Shown: positions 21,856 through 33,778 of the stretch, piece by piece
How the letters are laid out: each line of letters begins with the position of its first letter
Numbering within the stretch: position 1 is the first letter of the stretch
NCBI GenBank assembly: GCA_037953745.1
Contig: JBAKBP010007955.1
Span: forward strand, 1 to 64,000
Length of the DNA stretch: 64,000 nt
Source of the DNA: Lithodes maja
Lineage: Eukaryota > Arthropoda > Malacostraca > Decapoda > Lithodidae
Direction of reading: 5' to 3'
Position numbers and translations under genes: made by a program
The notes under the pieces: model-generated
What the model was told of the DNA's origin: nothing
Databases searched by the model: none
Seen by the model: only the letters and a program-made list of their open reading frames with translations

Positions 21856-22184
21856 TTTTAATTAAAGAAGATAGTCCTCGTTTATACTGGAAATTGGGCC
21901 GCGTGTTGGAGGTATACAAGGGGGAAGATTCTGTAGAGCGGGTGGCACTATTGAGGACGGCCACTGGAACTACTGTTCGTCCTATCGCACGTGTGTACGC
22001 TTTGGAGCTCGATTCCACTTTACAATCGGAGACTCCACCTGTTATTGCTGGGTCCGACAATTCTCAAAGTAACGACTCGCCTCTTACTGATGGTGATCAA
22101 TCTCGGACTGGGACGCGTCCCAGACGCGCTGCTGCTGGCGCCGTCGACATGTGGCATCAGAAGATAGCCTCTGGGCAACTTTAA
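21830..22184 (+). pseudogene. BEL/Pao pol C-terminal domain (DUF5641-like)
   Basis: PTVGAVVLIKEDSPRLYWKL, GRVLEVYKGEDSVERVALLR, TTVRPIARVYALELD: the beta-rich tail after BEL/Pao integrase, ending at TAA 22182-22184. A G-rich AAGGTGGGG at 22190-22198 may be the polypurine tract before a 3' LTR. Confidence 0.8.
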
Positions 22185-22198
22185 GTTTAAGGTGGGGT

Positions 22199-23413
22199 TC
22201 AGGTATTTTTTTGTAAGGGAAGTGTATCGTATAAATACGATAGGCTATGACTCTTTTGTGATCCCGTATGTCTCTGGGACGTCACGGGCGTTCCCACTGC
22301 ATGGCGTAGGATGAGTAGATCGTATATTATATGATTGTAAGTAAGTTAAGATTGTAAAAGCCTAATATGCTATTAAGCAATATTGACATGATCTTATGTT
22401 GTATATATGAATTTATCGTAGAGAGCAACCTAGATGCGGTTCGATAATTTAGGCTCCTGGTGTCTGCCAAGGCAGCAAGGTGTGCCTCTGAGGAAGACAG
22501 CTCAGAGCCTCCACGAACACCAACCAGTTAAAATCTAATTTCCGCCTTCAGTTGATCGCGCTATTGTGCCTCTAATCACAATACACTGACAGCAATACAT
22601 ACAGCTACACCATCACGACGCTCTCATCGACTCCATGACTGACAGACAGATAAGTATAGTATTCATGTCCATTCCCATATAATCATTTATTCTTTCTTTC
22701 ACTTGACTAGAGTCTCAGGACCGAAGTCTCGTTCCCCATTGTCCACCATATTGGGTAAAACGTTCTCCCTTACCTCATTGCCACGTGGAACTATTGGCGA
22801 GTTAATTCCTGGCTAGTGGTAACCCTCATAACCTTATCCTATATATATAATTTATTATGTGAGACCTTTGGATATAAATTAGCTTGTTTCAGATTGAATT
22901 CAGTTTAGATATGGAGTAAATTTAATTTAATTTCATTTATTTAATTTCATTTATTTGATTCATTATAGCTTAGTAATATTTAACTTCCATTGATAGTTTA
23001 CCACAACTTTCATGAACGATACTTTGTTGGTGTACATGTACTTACCGTCGCAAATTCGCTATGAGTGAAATACGAGAAACTGTAAAAAATACCTCCCTGT
23101 CGATGGCCGCGCAGCAATCGTACACAATGGCCGTCATTTGGGAGCTCTTACCCTCAATCTTTCAGTCGAACATCAATACACCTAGCGGTCTTTTTAGGAA
23201 TCATGAACCATAGCATGAACCAAATACAATGCTTCCCATCACTCATGGAACCAATCACAGCCTTCCATCAAATTATCAACCAATCACACAGTCTTTCAGT
23301 CGTCACGTCACGCCCTTCGCCGGCTCAGTTTGAAGATGGAGGTCGTATGTGCTACGAGTTTTTCAGGTAATTTGTTGTAGTTTGGTATTTTTATTTAACG
23401 GATCAGTCTGAAG
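22199..23413. other. possible BEL/Pao LTR remnant and intergenic DNA
   Basis: No gene. The start would be the BEL/Pao 3' LTR, but no second LTR exists in the window to define it. A 29-bp motif around GAAGATGGAG..CGTATGTG occurs at 23323 and again at 23401. Confidence 0.4.
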
Positions 23414-24493
23414 ATGGAGCTCGTATGTGGTGGCTGTATTCCTACACCTAATATTATTATTAAGACTACACATTTGGAGAACATTCCTAGCCTTAAAGTG
23501 TTTGAAGACCAGTGTTTTGCCCAAGAGTGTAGCGTGTCTCAATTGTCAAAGGCAGTGTACTCGCAGACTTGTACTGAAAAAAATGGAGACATAGACAGAA
23601 ATCAGTGGCTTTGTAATTACTCCTACTTTATTAACAATACAAAAAAACGCTGTGTTTGTGGTTATACTGTGGCTCATTACAAACGCATTTTTTTTACATC
23701 AAACAAAGTTACAGGCTTGGTAGGTGCTTGGTTTTATCAATTTTTTTGTGGAAAAGGATTCCTCGCATAGAAAAGCCACTTTAAATTTGGACATATCCAG
23801 GAAAACTATTGTAGATTGGAGGTATTTTTGTTGTGAGGTGACTAATTATTGGTTTGAAAACCAGCAGCCAATCGGGGGTGAAGGTGTTGTCGTCGAAATA
23901 GACGAACCATTTGTTGTCAAGGCAAAGTTCAACGTTGGGCGGCACTTGGAACAATATTGGCTGTTTGGTGGGATAGAGAGAGTTTCAAAGACCATATTCA
24001 TCGTTCCACTAATAGGTGATAATTCTGAAAAGAAAAAAAACCCGCAATAGAGAAACTCTTTTTCCCTATTGTTCTCAAATAGATCAAGCCTGGTTCTACA
24101 ATCTATTCTGACTGTTGGAGAGCGTATGCGACCTTAGATCAGTCAGGATATAATCACTGGACAGTCAACCACAGGCTCAACTTCAACCACAGGCTCAACT
24201 TCCTTGATCCAGAGAATCCAGATATCCATACCCAAAATGTAGAAAGGCTGTGGCGAGATATAAAGGAATACATTAAACGCCCTGGTATCAGTCCACAATA
24301 TCTCTCACAATACCTTGGCCATTATATGTTCATCAAGAAGTATGAACGCCATGCTTACCATCACTTTTTGATTGAAGCTGCCAAACTCTACCCTCCTCAG
24401 TCTGACCGACCTGATCCTCTTCCTCAGTCTGACCGACCTGATTTTGACGACGACCCTGATGATCCACCTGAAGTTCCTGAACCTACTGCATAA
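23414..24493 (+). pseudogene. Merlin-type (ISXO2/IS1595-like) transposase
   Basis: A cut-and-paste DNA transposase. Pieces in three frames: an N-terminal Cys-rich part from ATG 23414 (RCVCGYTVAHYKRIFFTSN), then VVVEIDEPFVVKAKFN with catalytic Asp at 23901, WLFGGIERVSKTIFIVPL, then after a shift near 24050 STIYSDCWRAYATLDQSGYN with the second Asp (24110), TVNHRLNF, NVERLWRDIKEYIK with the catalytic Glu (24242), and an acidic C-terminus DDDPDDPPEVPEP ending near 24493. At least two frameshifts (near 23745 and 24050) inactivate it. A short internal duplication repeats NHRLNF. No terminal repeats identified. Confidence 0.8.
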
Positions 24494-24553
24494 ACCTCTT
24501 CAGCCTCTCATTAAGGTGAAGGTAATGTTAGGTTCTTTGGTTAGGCAGTACAA

Positions 24554-25783
24554 TTGTTAAGAGCAAACCTGGTGGTCCCTCGGATATCCACCCCCGGCAG
24601 GGTTGGGTCATTGACACAGGGCCCTCCCGGTCGTCATCATGCGACTGTGTCAAGAGCATTGCAACGTCGCAAAGCTGCTCGTCGGTGCAGCTTTTTCTTT
24701 AGTAATATAAGGGGACTTCACTCTAACACCAATTTCTTCAAGCAGAATCCCCTACTCTCCTTTTTTTGACAGACTCAAGTAACATCCACATCTGACACGT
24801 CTAGATTTAATTTTCCAGGTTATCAACTGCTCCAAAATTTCAGACCTAAAGGAGGTGTATGTTGCTTCGCAAAATCTGGAAGTGCCCTGGAGGAGGTTAC
24901 TAGTTTCAATTGTCCCTATTTTGATTATTCTATATACAAATTAATTTCTGCTGGTAAATTTAAATACATATATTGCATCTACCGTTCCCCAAATACTCCT
25001 CCAGAGCAAAGTCTTTTTGATTCTCTGTCCTCACAACTCGGTGTCCTCAACTTAAATGCTTCTTCTGAAATCACTGTGTTGGGTGATTTTAATGTCCATA
25101 ATGTTGAATGGCTCACTCATTCAGCCAGGACTGATGATGCTAGTCTTGAATGTGAGCTATTTGCAGACTCATTTAATCTCACTCAACTAGTCAACCAACC
25201 CACCCGTGTACCAGATAATCATAATCATAATTCCCACCTACTGGACTTATTTTTAACAACCAATTCAGAAAATTATGATGTTACAGTGAGGTCCCCGCTT
25301 GGATCTTCTGATCACTGTCTGATACAGGCCACCTGTCTATCACCTACCACACCTTCCCTCTCTGAACCTGTTTTGGTGACTAAATGGCATTACGATAGGG
25401 CAGACTGGGAGGGTCTTCAAGGTTTCTTTATTGATATTCCCTGGACCTCTTTCTTTTCTAATAATGCACACTCCACCTTGAGCCACATAAAAGATTTTGT
25501 AAAAATTGGAATGGAAACTTTTATTCCTCATCAAAAGTACAGTAAAAGATCTAATTCACCTAAATGGTTTGACCATAATTGTGCTAGAGTAACTGAACAA
25601 AAAGTAATAGCCTACAATGCATACACAAGATCAAAAACGCATGAAGCCTTTAATTACTTTAGAAACCTCAGAAATTATGCCAAAACTGTAGTAAACCTAA
25701 CTAAATCAAACTTTCTCCACAAACAGGCAAATAAACTTCTAAATAATCCAAATGATAAAAACAATATTTTGGTCTACTCTTAA
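24554..25783 (+). pseudogene. LINE APE-type endonuclease region
   Basis: Encodes the endonuclease that nicks the target: SNIRGLHSNT near 24703, GYQLLQNFRPKGGVCCF, YIYCIYRSPNTPPEQSLFDS, LGDFNVHNVEWL (24 kb box with the GDFN active-site motif at 25081) and SPLGSSDHCLI (the SDH motif). The frame has TGA at 24768-24770, within the expected TETQ motif, and a shift into the RT frame near 25770. Upstream of 24700 a short Arg-rich open segment is part of the same element. Confidence 0.83.
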
Positions 25784-25789
25784 CTCATT

Positions 25790-27515
25790 CAAATCCAACT
25801 TCACTACTGCTTCATCCATTCCACCATTAAAATCTCCGACTGGCAATCTTGTAAGTGACCCACGAGGTAAAGCTAACCTTCTTGCGGATATTTTCTCCAC
25901 CAACTCAACCTTAGATGAAATAAATCAAGATGTCCCTGTACTTAATTTTAATTCGCCTGAAATTCCCTCACTTAAGATCCACACCAGACATGTCAAAACT
26001 ATTTTGCAGAATCTCTCAGTAGATAAGGCTCCTGGTCCAGATGAAATTCCTCCAATAGTACTTAAGAATTGCTCCTTGGTGCTCGCTTGTATTGGCAAAA
26101 TTGTTCCGTCTGTGTACTCATGCTTCCCAGTACCCTGGAAAGAAGCAAACATCCATCCAGTTCCTAAAAAAGGTGCCTCTTCAGATCCATCAAACTACAG
26201 ACCAATAGCTATAACTTCCACTCTTGGTAAAGTCTTTGAAATTATATTAAATAATCACATAATTAAGCATCTTGAGAATAATAAATTAATCAGTGATAGG
26301 CAATATGGTTTTAGACGATGTCGATCAACTGCAGACATTCTTTGCCTTCTTACGCATCAAATCAACCAAGCTACAGACCAACATGGTGAAACGCATACAA
26401 TAGCACTGGATATATCAAAGGCATTTGATAGAGTCTGGCATCAATCCTTATTGTCGAAGATGTCACACTACGGCCTTGCATCAGTAGTTCCACTAATTTC
26501 TTCTTATCTTCATAACAGAACAATATGTGTAATGGTAGATGGCCTTTATTCTCAATTTCACTCAATAAATGCTGGTGTTCCCCAGGGATCAGTTTTGGCC
26601 CCAACTCTGTTCCTCATTCATATCAATGATCTCATATCTACCACTCATAATCCAATACATTCCTACACAGATGACTCTACACTCCACAGTTCCTTTACAT
26701 TTACCAATTCTTTCACCCAACCCGATCTTATAAATTCAAAAATAAACACTGCAATTTCTCTGAACCAGGACCTTTCTAGAATTAATGAATGGGGACAAAA
26801 GAATCTAGTTTCCTTTAATGCACAGAAAACCAAGTACATTCACTTTTCTAACCGACAGAATCTCACTGACTTCCATATATTTTTTAAGGATGTAAATATT
26901 CCCACTTCCCCCATTATTGACATTCTCGGTGTAACATTAACTACTAACTTGAGCTGGACACATTATGTTAGAGGCATTGCTAAGAATGCCTCTAAAAAAC
27001 TGGGACTCCTGTACAGAGTTCGAGAATTCGTCACTGACGAGCAGTTGGCCGTAATATATAAAAGTCATGTGCGTTCTCAGATGGATTACTGTTCACCTCT
27101 GTGGGGTGGAAGTGGAGTGGTTGCATTGAGGCAGTTGGACAAAATTCAAAATAAAGCTATTAGATTAACCAATAACCCTGCAATCACACAGGACCTTCCT
27201 ACATTATCCATACGAAGAAACATTGCATCCCTTGCATTATTCTACAGATATTTTCACAGCAATTGTTCCGAGGAACTTGCTTCAATTGTGCCGCCTCTCC
27301 ACATCTTTCCCTGTAGAACTAGGGCAGCTGAGAGCGCCCATGAATTTACACTTTCTCTTCCACAATGCAGAACTTCTGCTTATCAGAATTCATTTATCCC
27401 CAGAGCTACTACTCTTTGGAATTCACTTCCCTCGAATTGCTTTCCACAAATTTACAATCTACAAATGTTTAAATCCAGTTGTTACAAACATTTTATGAAT
27501 GGAGGATGCCTTTAG
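25790..27515 (+). pseudogene. LINE reverse transcriptase (Jockey/CR1-like)
   Basis: Nearly whole RT: DKAPGPDEIPPIVLKNC, HPVPKKGASSDPSNYRPI, LISDRQYGFRRCRSTADIL, HTIALDISKAFDRVWHQSLL, NAGVPQGSVLAPTLF, then YTDDSTLHS at 26664-26675, and the C-terminal region SQMDYCSPLWGG and TLWNSLPSNCF, ending at 27515. The active-site box reads YTDD where YADD is usual. Open over about 575 codons, but the endonuclease is broken, so the element as a whole is inactive. Same family as the LINE nested in copy A. Confidence 0.87.
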
Positions 27516-28238
27516 GCACATGGACCTTTTTGTTTTATCTGTGATTTTCCTTCCTCCGTTCATTGTCTCTAAGGTTAATGGCAAAAGTTTGCTTGGGGTT
27601 GTGGGGGCGGTAGCCCCCACCCATAATACTAGGTTAGGTTAGGTTAGGTTAGGCTAATGTTAACCCCATAATACTAGGTTAGGTTAGGTTAGGTTATTTG
27701 GTTAGGTTAATGACAAAACTTGGCTCGGATTTCATGGATTTAGCGGGGGTGTGCCGCCCCCACCCATTATACTAGGTTAGGTTAGGTTAGGTTAGGCTAG
27801 GCTAATGTTAACCACATTCTTACTGGCTTTATCCACGTTGAAAAACAAAAAAAAACCCGAGCCAACTTTTGAAATGAGGTTACTGTGATTTTGGACTCTG
27901 AAAAATTGACAAACTCGAGCCAAGTTTGGTCAAAACTTGGCTCGGGTTTTTCCATTTTCAGGTTTTGTTACTTTTAAATATTGTATTTTCAGAGTTCTTC
28001 CAATATTACCCATTTATTTACGCCTTTTACCCCGCAATTTCCCTGATCTTCATAGCCCTCCCCACTATCGGGGCCCGTGTCTTAAGAATGATGGATAATG
28101 GGAAAATAGTAAAATACGACAGTCCTTGGTATTAAATAACACTGTATATCAAATAACAAATAAAAAACAACAAAAAATAACCTGAAAAACTCGTCACTGG
28201 TTGGTGATAAACATTTACCTTATGTTATATTCATTAAG
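27516..28238. repeat. TTAGG tracts and hairpins
   Basis: Three tracts of tandem TTAGG (about 27631-27651, 27672-27692, 27775-27795) alternate with GC-rich hairpins (GTGGGGGCGGTAGCCCCCAC). A perfect 12-bp stem (27916-27927 with 27933-27944, loop GGTCA) sits in a wider inverted repeat with 27855-27874. TTAGG is the ancestral arthropod telomere unit; here it is interstitial and degenerate at its edges. Confidence 0.75.
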
Positions 28239-30733
28239 ATGGCTCCCAAGTGTAACCCTAAGAAAAGTGATGTGCATACCATAGGCACTCGGCCAATAAT
28301 CTGCCAGCTTTGTGATGGTCTACAGAGTAGAACGGAAAATTTGGCCAGGCATATCAAGAATCAACAAAGATTTCATTTGAATGCGAATGAAGAAATGCAA
28401 TTATACAATGAGGCACTAAGAAAAATAGTTGATAATCATAAGAAAATTGGTCAGGAAATTCCTAAAAAGCTTATTGACCAGTACCATTTTTTTCCGGTAA
28501 ATTGCAAAAGAAAAGTATTCCTCAGCCCGAAAGTAGCTCCTCATCTGAGGATGATTTAAATGTGACTAGGCCTTCAGATTCAGCACATGTTGACAGACCA
28601 CAATCAAAGTCACAGTCTCGACAGTTATAACCATAGTCACCAAACCCAGCACAGAAACTTCTGACACAGACAAGTTACCAAAGGAGTCTCATAAACCTAC
28701 CAAAAAGACAGCAGCAAGACAGGCGACTTTTCAGTATTCATGTGTAGCCTGTGATACAATTTGAGATAGTAAAAACACTCTTTCACATGTATTTCGAGAA
28801 CAAAGTAAAAAGGCATTGAAGTATTGTAAATGTCAGTCAGAGAAGTCTTGCTGTTGTCGGGTTAAGATGGATTAATTTCTCATGAATGATGAGTATAAGG
28901 CTGAGGAAAAATAAAACATTACAACATTTCCAGGAAAATGTCTGTGCTGAAGGTCAAGACCCAAGGGAAACTGGAAGACCGTTACTTTGGTCACAGAAAG
29001 CCACTGAACTTAAGGCCGTGTCATACAGAACTCGAACGTCGCGCGACCTACCCCCGAACAGGATGACTTGCAAAAAAAATTCAAATTTTCAAATGTTCGG
29101 GTAAATTCGGGTCAATTCGGCCAATGTTCTCGTTGATTCGGGGGAAGCTCCGGGGATGTTCAGGGGTGCAGCCGAACATCCTGGGGTTCGGCCAGAAGTT
29201 AGTACATGCGTTAACTTCTAGCCGATATTCGTGTGTAAAAACCGTTAAAAATTTGTCGGTTCTCATTCTGGTTATGTTCGGCTTTCATTCGGGTCACGTT
29301 ATTTCGTTTCGGCCGTTATTCGTCTGTTATTTTCATTGACGAAGTTAACTCGATCTAGCCGAACATAAGCAGACATTAACCCGATTCGTATGACTATAAG
29401 GCGACATTAACCATAATAACAACCGAAGGAGAGACTATATACTCGAATAAAAGACGACATTCCCCCCCGATAAACAGAGGAATAAGGCAAGATCAAGCGA
29501 GTCTATTGAAGATTTTGGGAAGAACACAACTCGTATGACAGGAATGAGAGACGATAAAGACTGGAATTTACCCCAAACATGTTCGTCACACATTCTTCTA
29601 GTATCGTGTTAAGGTCTTCTGATGGTCGGGCAGATGCGGCCGGTGATCCTCTGGTGTTCCTCATAATATCTTTTGTATCGGGTCAAGGTAGGTTCGGGTG
29701 TAAACACCGTTAAATATTTGTCGGCTGATTCTTGGCACATTAGAGTTTTGATCGGGTCTTGCTCTGGCATGCATCGGATTATATTCCTCTAATGTTCGGG
29801 TCTTTAACGTAAATCGGTCGGGAGTGTCGAGTTACATTCGAGTCTTGTTTGGGGCATAGTCTGGGAATGTCGGGGCATTATCTGGGGATGTTCTTCTTTG
29901 ACCAACATCGGGACAATATCGGATGCATTCGCCTCAAAAATGCAAGTCATCGTGTTCGGGGGTAGGTCGCGCGACGTTCGAGTTCTGTATGACACGGCCT
30001 TAAATCTGCGACACAGAGGAACTATGGATTGGGTCCATTCTGGAGTTAAGACGAGATTAATTGGCAGCTGAAAAATGGTATGCGAAATCATTTGAATTCA
30101 CAACAGCATAGGCAGTGTTTAGAACGATATAATTTGAAACCACCTGGTCCGGCACACAAGAGCATCACAAGAAAAGAATTAAGTGCACAGTTAACTGAAA
30201 ATGTATGTAGGCTACAGTGGCCCAGTTTATGGCATCAAATTATCTCCCAACTCGTTTCTTTGAACAGTTTATATTCTTGGTTGATAATTGTATGGACAGG
30301 GCATTAAGTGGTTCAAATTATGTCCATCTTTTTGGAAATAGACAGCACAGCAGAATGGCAGTACAAGTGGCAAAAAATGCATGTTATGAATCTGTTCTTC
30401 AGGAAATTAAGGACAAGTTCAAAACAATTTCAAGGGTAACAGGTTTGAAATTCCGTATTATGGTCAGTGCTGATCAGGGAACTGCATCGAAGGATGGTCC
30501 TCGCCAAGCAATCATGGCCACGTATATAAATGAAAGTGGCTATCCAGATTTTGTTTTCTCTCTCAGCTGCTTGTATTAAAGAAAAAACAGCAGCAGGTGC
30601 ACTGGCCCACCTTAAAGACAACATATCCACAATTGTTAAGATTGAGCAAGTACCTGTTGTGTGCACACATTCTGCTGCAGTGTATGTTGGCGGACAGAAT
30701 GTGGAGACTGGTATGTACACTGACGCGTACTAA
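28239..30733 (+). pseudogene. unidentified transposon-like gene, split by an inserted element
   Basis: I do not recognise the family. The first part (ATG 28239) holds a zinc-finger-like ICQLCDGLQSRTENLARHIK followed by NEEMQLYNEALRKIV, about 107 codons. After many stops and the insertion at 29014-29999, coding-like sequence resumes: NHLNSQQHRQCLERYNLKPP, RFFEQFIFLVDNCMD, IMVSADQGTASKDGPRQAIM, KEKTAAGALAHLKDNISTI and ends with TAA at 30731. Several frameshifts are evident. The N-terminal zinc finger and a long decayed body suit a DNA transposase or a domesticated derivative, but that is inference. Confidence 0.4.
29014..29999. mobile_element. nonautonomous DNA transposon with 59-bp terminal inverted repeats
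   Basis: Flanked by TTAA at 29010-29013 and 30000-30003 (or TAA/TTA, if Harbinger-type). The outermost 59 bp (starting GGCCGTGTCATACAG) match in reverse at the other end with one mismatch. The 986-bp interior has no coding capacity and is rich in TTCGGG/TTCGGC-like units. The long termini and the target suit Harbinger or piggyBac; I cannot choose. Confidence 0.88.
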
Positions 30734-31139
30734 ACGTTGCTCAGGGGTGGGTCCTTCCTTCTGCTACTCCACCCTGGGCAGGTAGAAGGGGGAGTCGGGT
30801 CCAACTCTACCCCCACCTTCCACCCCCAAACTATCTCAACTCCCCCACCTTCCTTCTCTAGCTGGCAGTTAGTGATTAGCGACGATTGTTCTCATGTTTA
30901 ATAAATTATTGCTAAACCATCATTGCACATGCTTACAATGGTCAACATTTAAAATATATTATGAATTTATTGATACAATATACTGTATAATTGCATTCTC
31001 AAAATGAGTCTCTATACACAACGTGTGTTACAAGAATCTCGGCTGTAGTGGTCTTCTGCCACTGCATCTCTCTCTCTTAACACGCAGACTACGAGGACAG
31101 TTCATTCAAGTGTTTAAAAATATGTAATGGGTTGATAAT
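30734..31139. other. intergenic
   Basis: A pyrimidine/C-rich stretch (30790-30870) and AT-rich DNA; no gene seen. Confidence 0.5.
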
Positions 31140-31334
31140 GTGTATCATAGCAAAATGTTTAGCCTCAATATAAATACAATACGCAACCATGGCTGTCCGT
31201 TAGAATTGAAAAGGTTCAGCACTAGTATTTGTGAAAACTGTTTCCCATTTATGATCTGTTCTACCTGGAACAAACTTTCCTCAGAAGTTGTAAACAATTC
31301 TTGTCAGTTGAACATTTCAAGAAGGCTTGGTTAG
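31140..31334 (+). pseudogene. possible LINE C-terminal fragment
   Basis: A 64-codon frame with LELKRFSTSICENCFPFMI, STWNKLSSEVVNN and SRRL, similar in layout to the tail of CR1-like RTs (RT C-terminal WN.LP.EVV motif). Truncated at both sides; Gypsy copy B follows 85 bp later. Confidence 0.4.
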
Positions 31335-31418
31335 TAGTTTGCACACTGTAAGGAGTGCACTGAAAAAATTTTCTCCTTCCACTTCGAATGAACCGCAAGG
31401 TCTTTGAGATACTAACTA

Positions 31419-33264
31419 TGTTACGACCGGGCACTCGGGTACACTAGGGCTCTTACACAGGACTCGAGTATGGCTCGCTGCCACAACGGAAACACACGAT
31501 CCCAACCCCAGAGTACTGCCAGCCGAACAAAAAACGCCACTACCCTCCAGAGTTCTATCTGCTATAACGGGGTATACAAGAACTCGGTACTAGCGTTTTA
31601 CACAACAGACTAATAACAAGACGGGAGTTATCTAGTCTGGTCAACAATCAAACAAAGAAGAAAGTACTACAACACTAAAGAATAGTGTTGGCCGAAGCCG
31701 AAGTAATCCACCCTTGACTAAGAACTTAAGAAGTCCTCCACCCTCTACTTCGGATCGGCACTATTACGTTACGTTAAACAATAGTCCTCGAGCATCAAGC
31801 AAGGAATCTTCTGATAAAGTTAGATGCTTCTCGAATACTCGTAAGAAGTAAGTATCGGATTTTGAACAGCAATTCAATAAGTAACACACTAGCAATTAAC
31901 TAATATTAAAGGCTTTAAATTGACATAAGAAGAATTATAATAATAGACAATAGTACATGGCAAACATTAAAAAAGAAGTACTCCGACAATGCACTGACAA
32001 TAGCCTACTAGGATTGTGCTCGTGGGCCACTAATCTCTAAAGTAGCTAAGCGTGCCACACATGAAATCAATAGTGCATAAACAATAACATACATAAGGAG
32101 AAGCTTCAATACTATGCTGTATCTGCTGGTCGAGCAAAGTCTAGCTGGGATATCTAAGGTTAGGAAACAATGGCTGAGCAAGCGGCTCGTAGCCTAGCGA
32201 GGTCCTTAAGACTGTGCGGCCAAATTACGTTAATTGACGGGATGCTCTCTTGAGAGATCCAGATCACTAGTATCTGGTTCTCTCCTGGCGATCCTCTCAA
32301 AGTCAAGCAAATGAGATAGCACAGTGTTGGGTGGCAGAGGCAAAAGCCCTCACTCGCAACACAGTGCTAAACTCCCACGGTACACAGTCAGAAAGACCAC
32401 CTAGGCGTTCCACGTCTCCGTTGCAATTGTACTGGTTCAACCGCAACCTAGTACTCATAGGAAATCACAACTCAGAAACCCTATCCCAGTCTAGCATTGC
32501 CTAAGCCAGCAGAAAACAGGAACATGAATAATCGCACACAGGGAAATGCATATACGAGTGCAACAAACATCAATCAATCCTATTCTAGTTAACCCTTCCA
32601 AAAATAGGCTATCTAACAGGCACTTATCTCGTGAGAACTCAAGCGATAATACTTTGGCTGACTAAATCTGCACCAAAGGGGTCATTGAGGTTATAAAGGG
32701 TCGAGAAGGGAAGAAGATAGGCTGTTCAGAGAGTAGAGAAAGTTCACATCAGTCGGAAGAATATGGATAGTTGCAAGGGATATGAGAAGTCGCTCTGCCT
32801 GATGAGTTCTAAAGAATTGTGGCGAGGACCTCTCCTTTTTATACTCGGCCCTCTAGCGGCATATCGCAAACTACTAAGGACCGCCCACTGACAATCATTA
32901 CGTCATATTCTCTCTCAATCTGGGATCGACAAAGGATTTCCCACGCGCTTGAGGAGGGAGGAGGGAGGGAGGCCTACCTACCTCGTGGCGCGCTCACGGG
33001 CCGTCGTTACATAACTCTCTCTCTTCTCCTCATTATATATAAGTCCCACACACAATACTTATATCTAATGATATAAAATAGAACTCGTTGACTTAGAAGA
33101 AAACAAAATACATAATTATAATACTTATAGTACAACGGCTCACATAAACTGAGTTAGGAAACTCTACACGGACTACAGCCAAAGTTCCTGCCCTGACGAT
33201 CCTAGCGAGAGTGGGGTCTGACTGAGCGTTCTGTACAGCATGCTCATACTCGGCATGCGTCACA
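31419..33264 (-). repeat. 3' LTR of copy B
   Basis: 1,846 bp, terminus TGTTACGACC on the + strand, inner end GCGTCACA. Differs from its partner by scattered substitutions and by GGA-unit number in a purine tract near 32957. Confidence 0.93.
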
Positions 33265-33778
33265 CCTCCCCCAAGATTTTACTTGCTCAACCCTGAGCTA
33301 AAATCTGACACGCAGAACCTCATCAAACCCCCCACACCCAGCGACCGCATGGCACTAAAACAACGCTGAGTTTATTACTAAAACACATCTTATAAAAAAA
33401 AAAATTCACATTTCATAACTCCTCCCTAACAATAGCAAAAGACATAATATCATGCTCCCAGAGCGAGCTTACAGCAGCTCAGCCGTTTGATAGTTCGTGG
33501 ACTACTCAAACTCTACAGGCTATGACAAACTTATACAATTATCTATAACAAAAGAAAAGAGTTTTTTTATGATTTTTATATTTTAATATGTTTTTTCCGG
33601 CTGCACTATAAGGGCAGCCTATTTTTTCTTCTATACCAAACGCTCAACTCCTGCTTTACGACCCAATACGCTGGGCTACAACCGCGAGCCAACAAGCACC
33701 AAGCGCAAAATACTACTCAAACTAAAGCAGGAGGCTACCCGTGTGTCAATCTCTCCGGGATCATACACCTGTGATAGC
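33265..33778 (-). other. polypurine tract and 3' untranslated region, copy B
   Basis: Minus-strand TCTTGGGGGAGG at 33265-33276 lies next to the LTR; the rest is the conserved noncoding stretch also present in A and C. Confidence 0.8.

Noticed and set aside
31140..31334. A host exon
   Set aside because: The short frame resembles a LINE RT tail and lacks splice sites or further exons.
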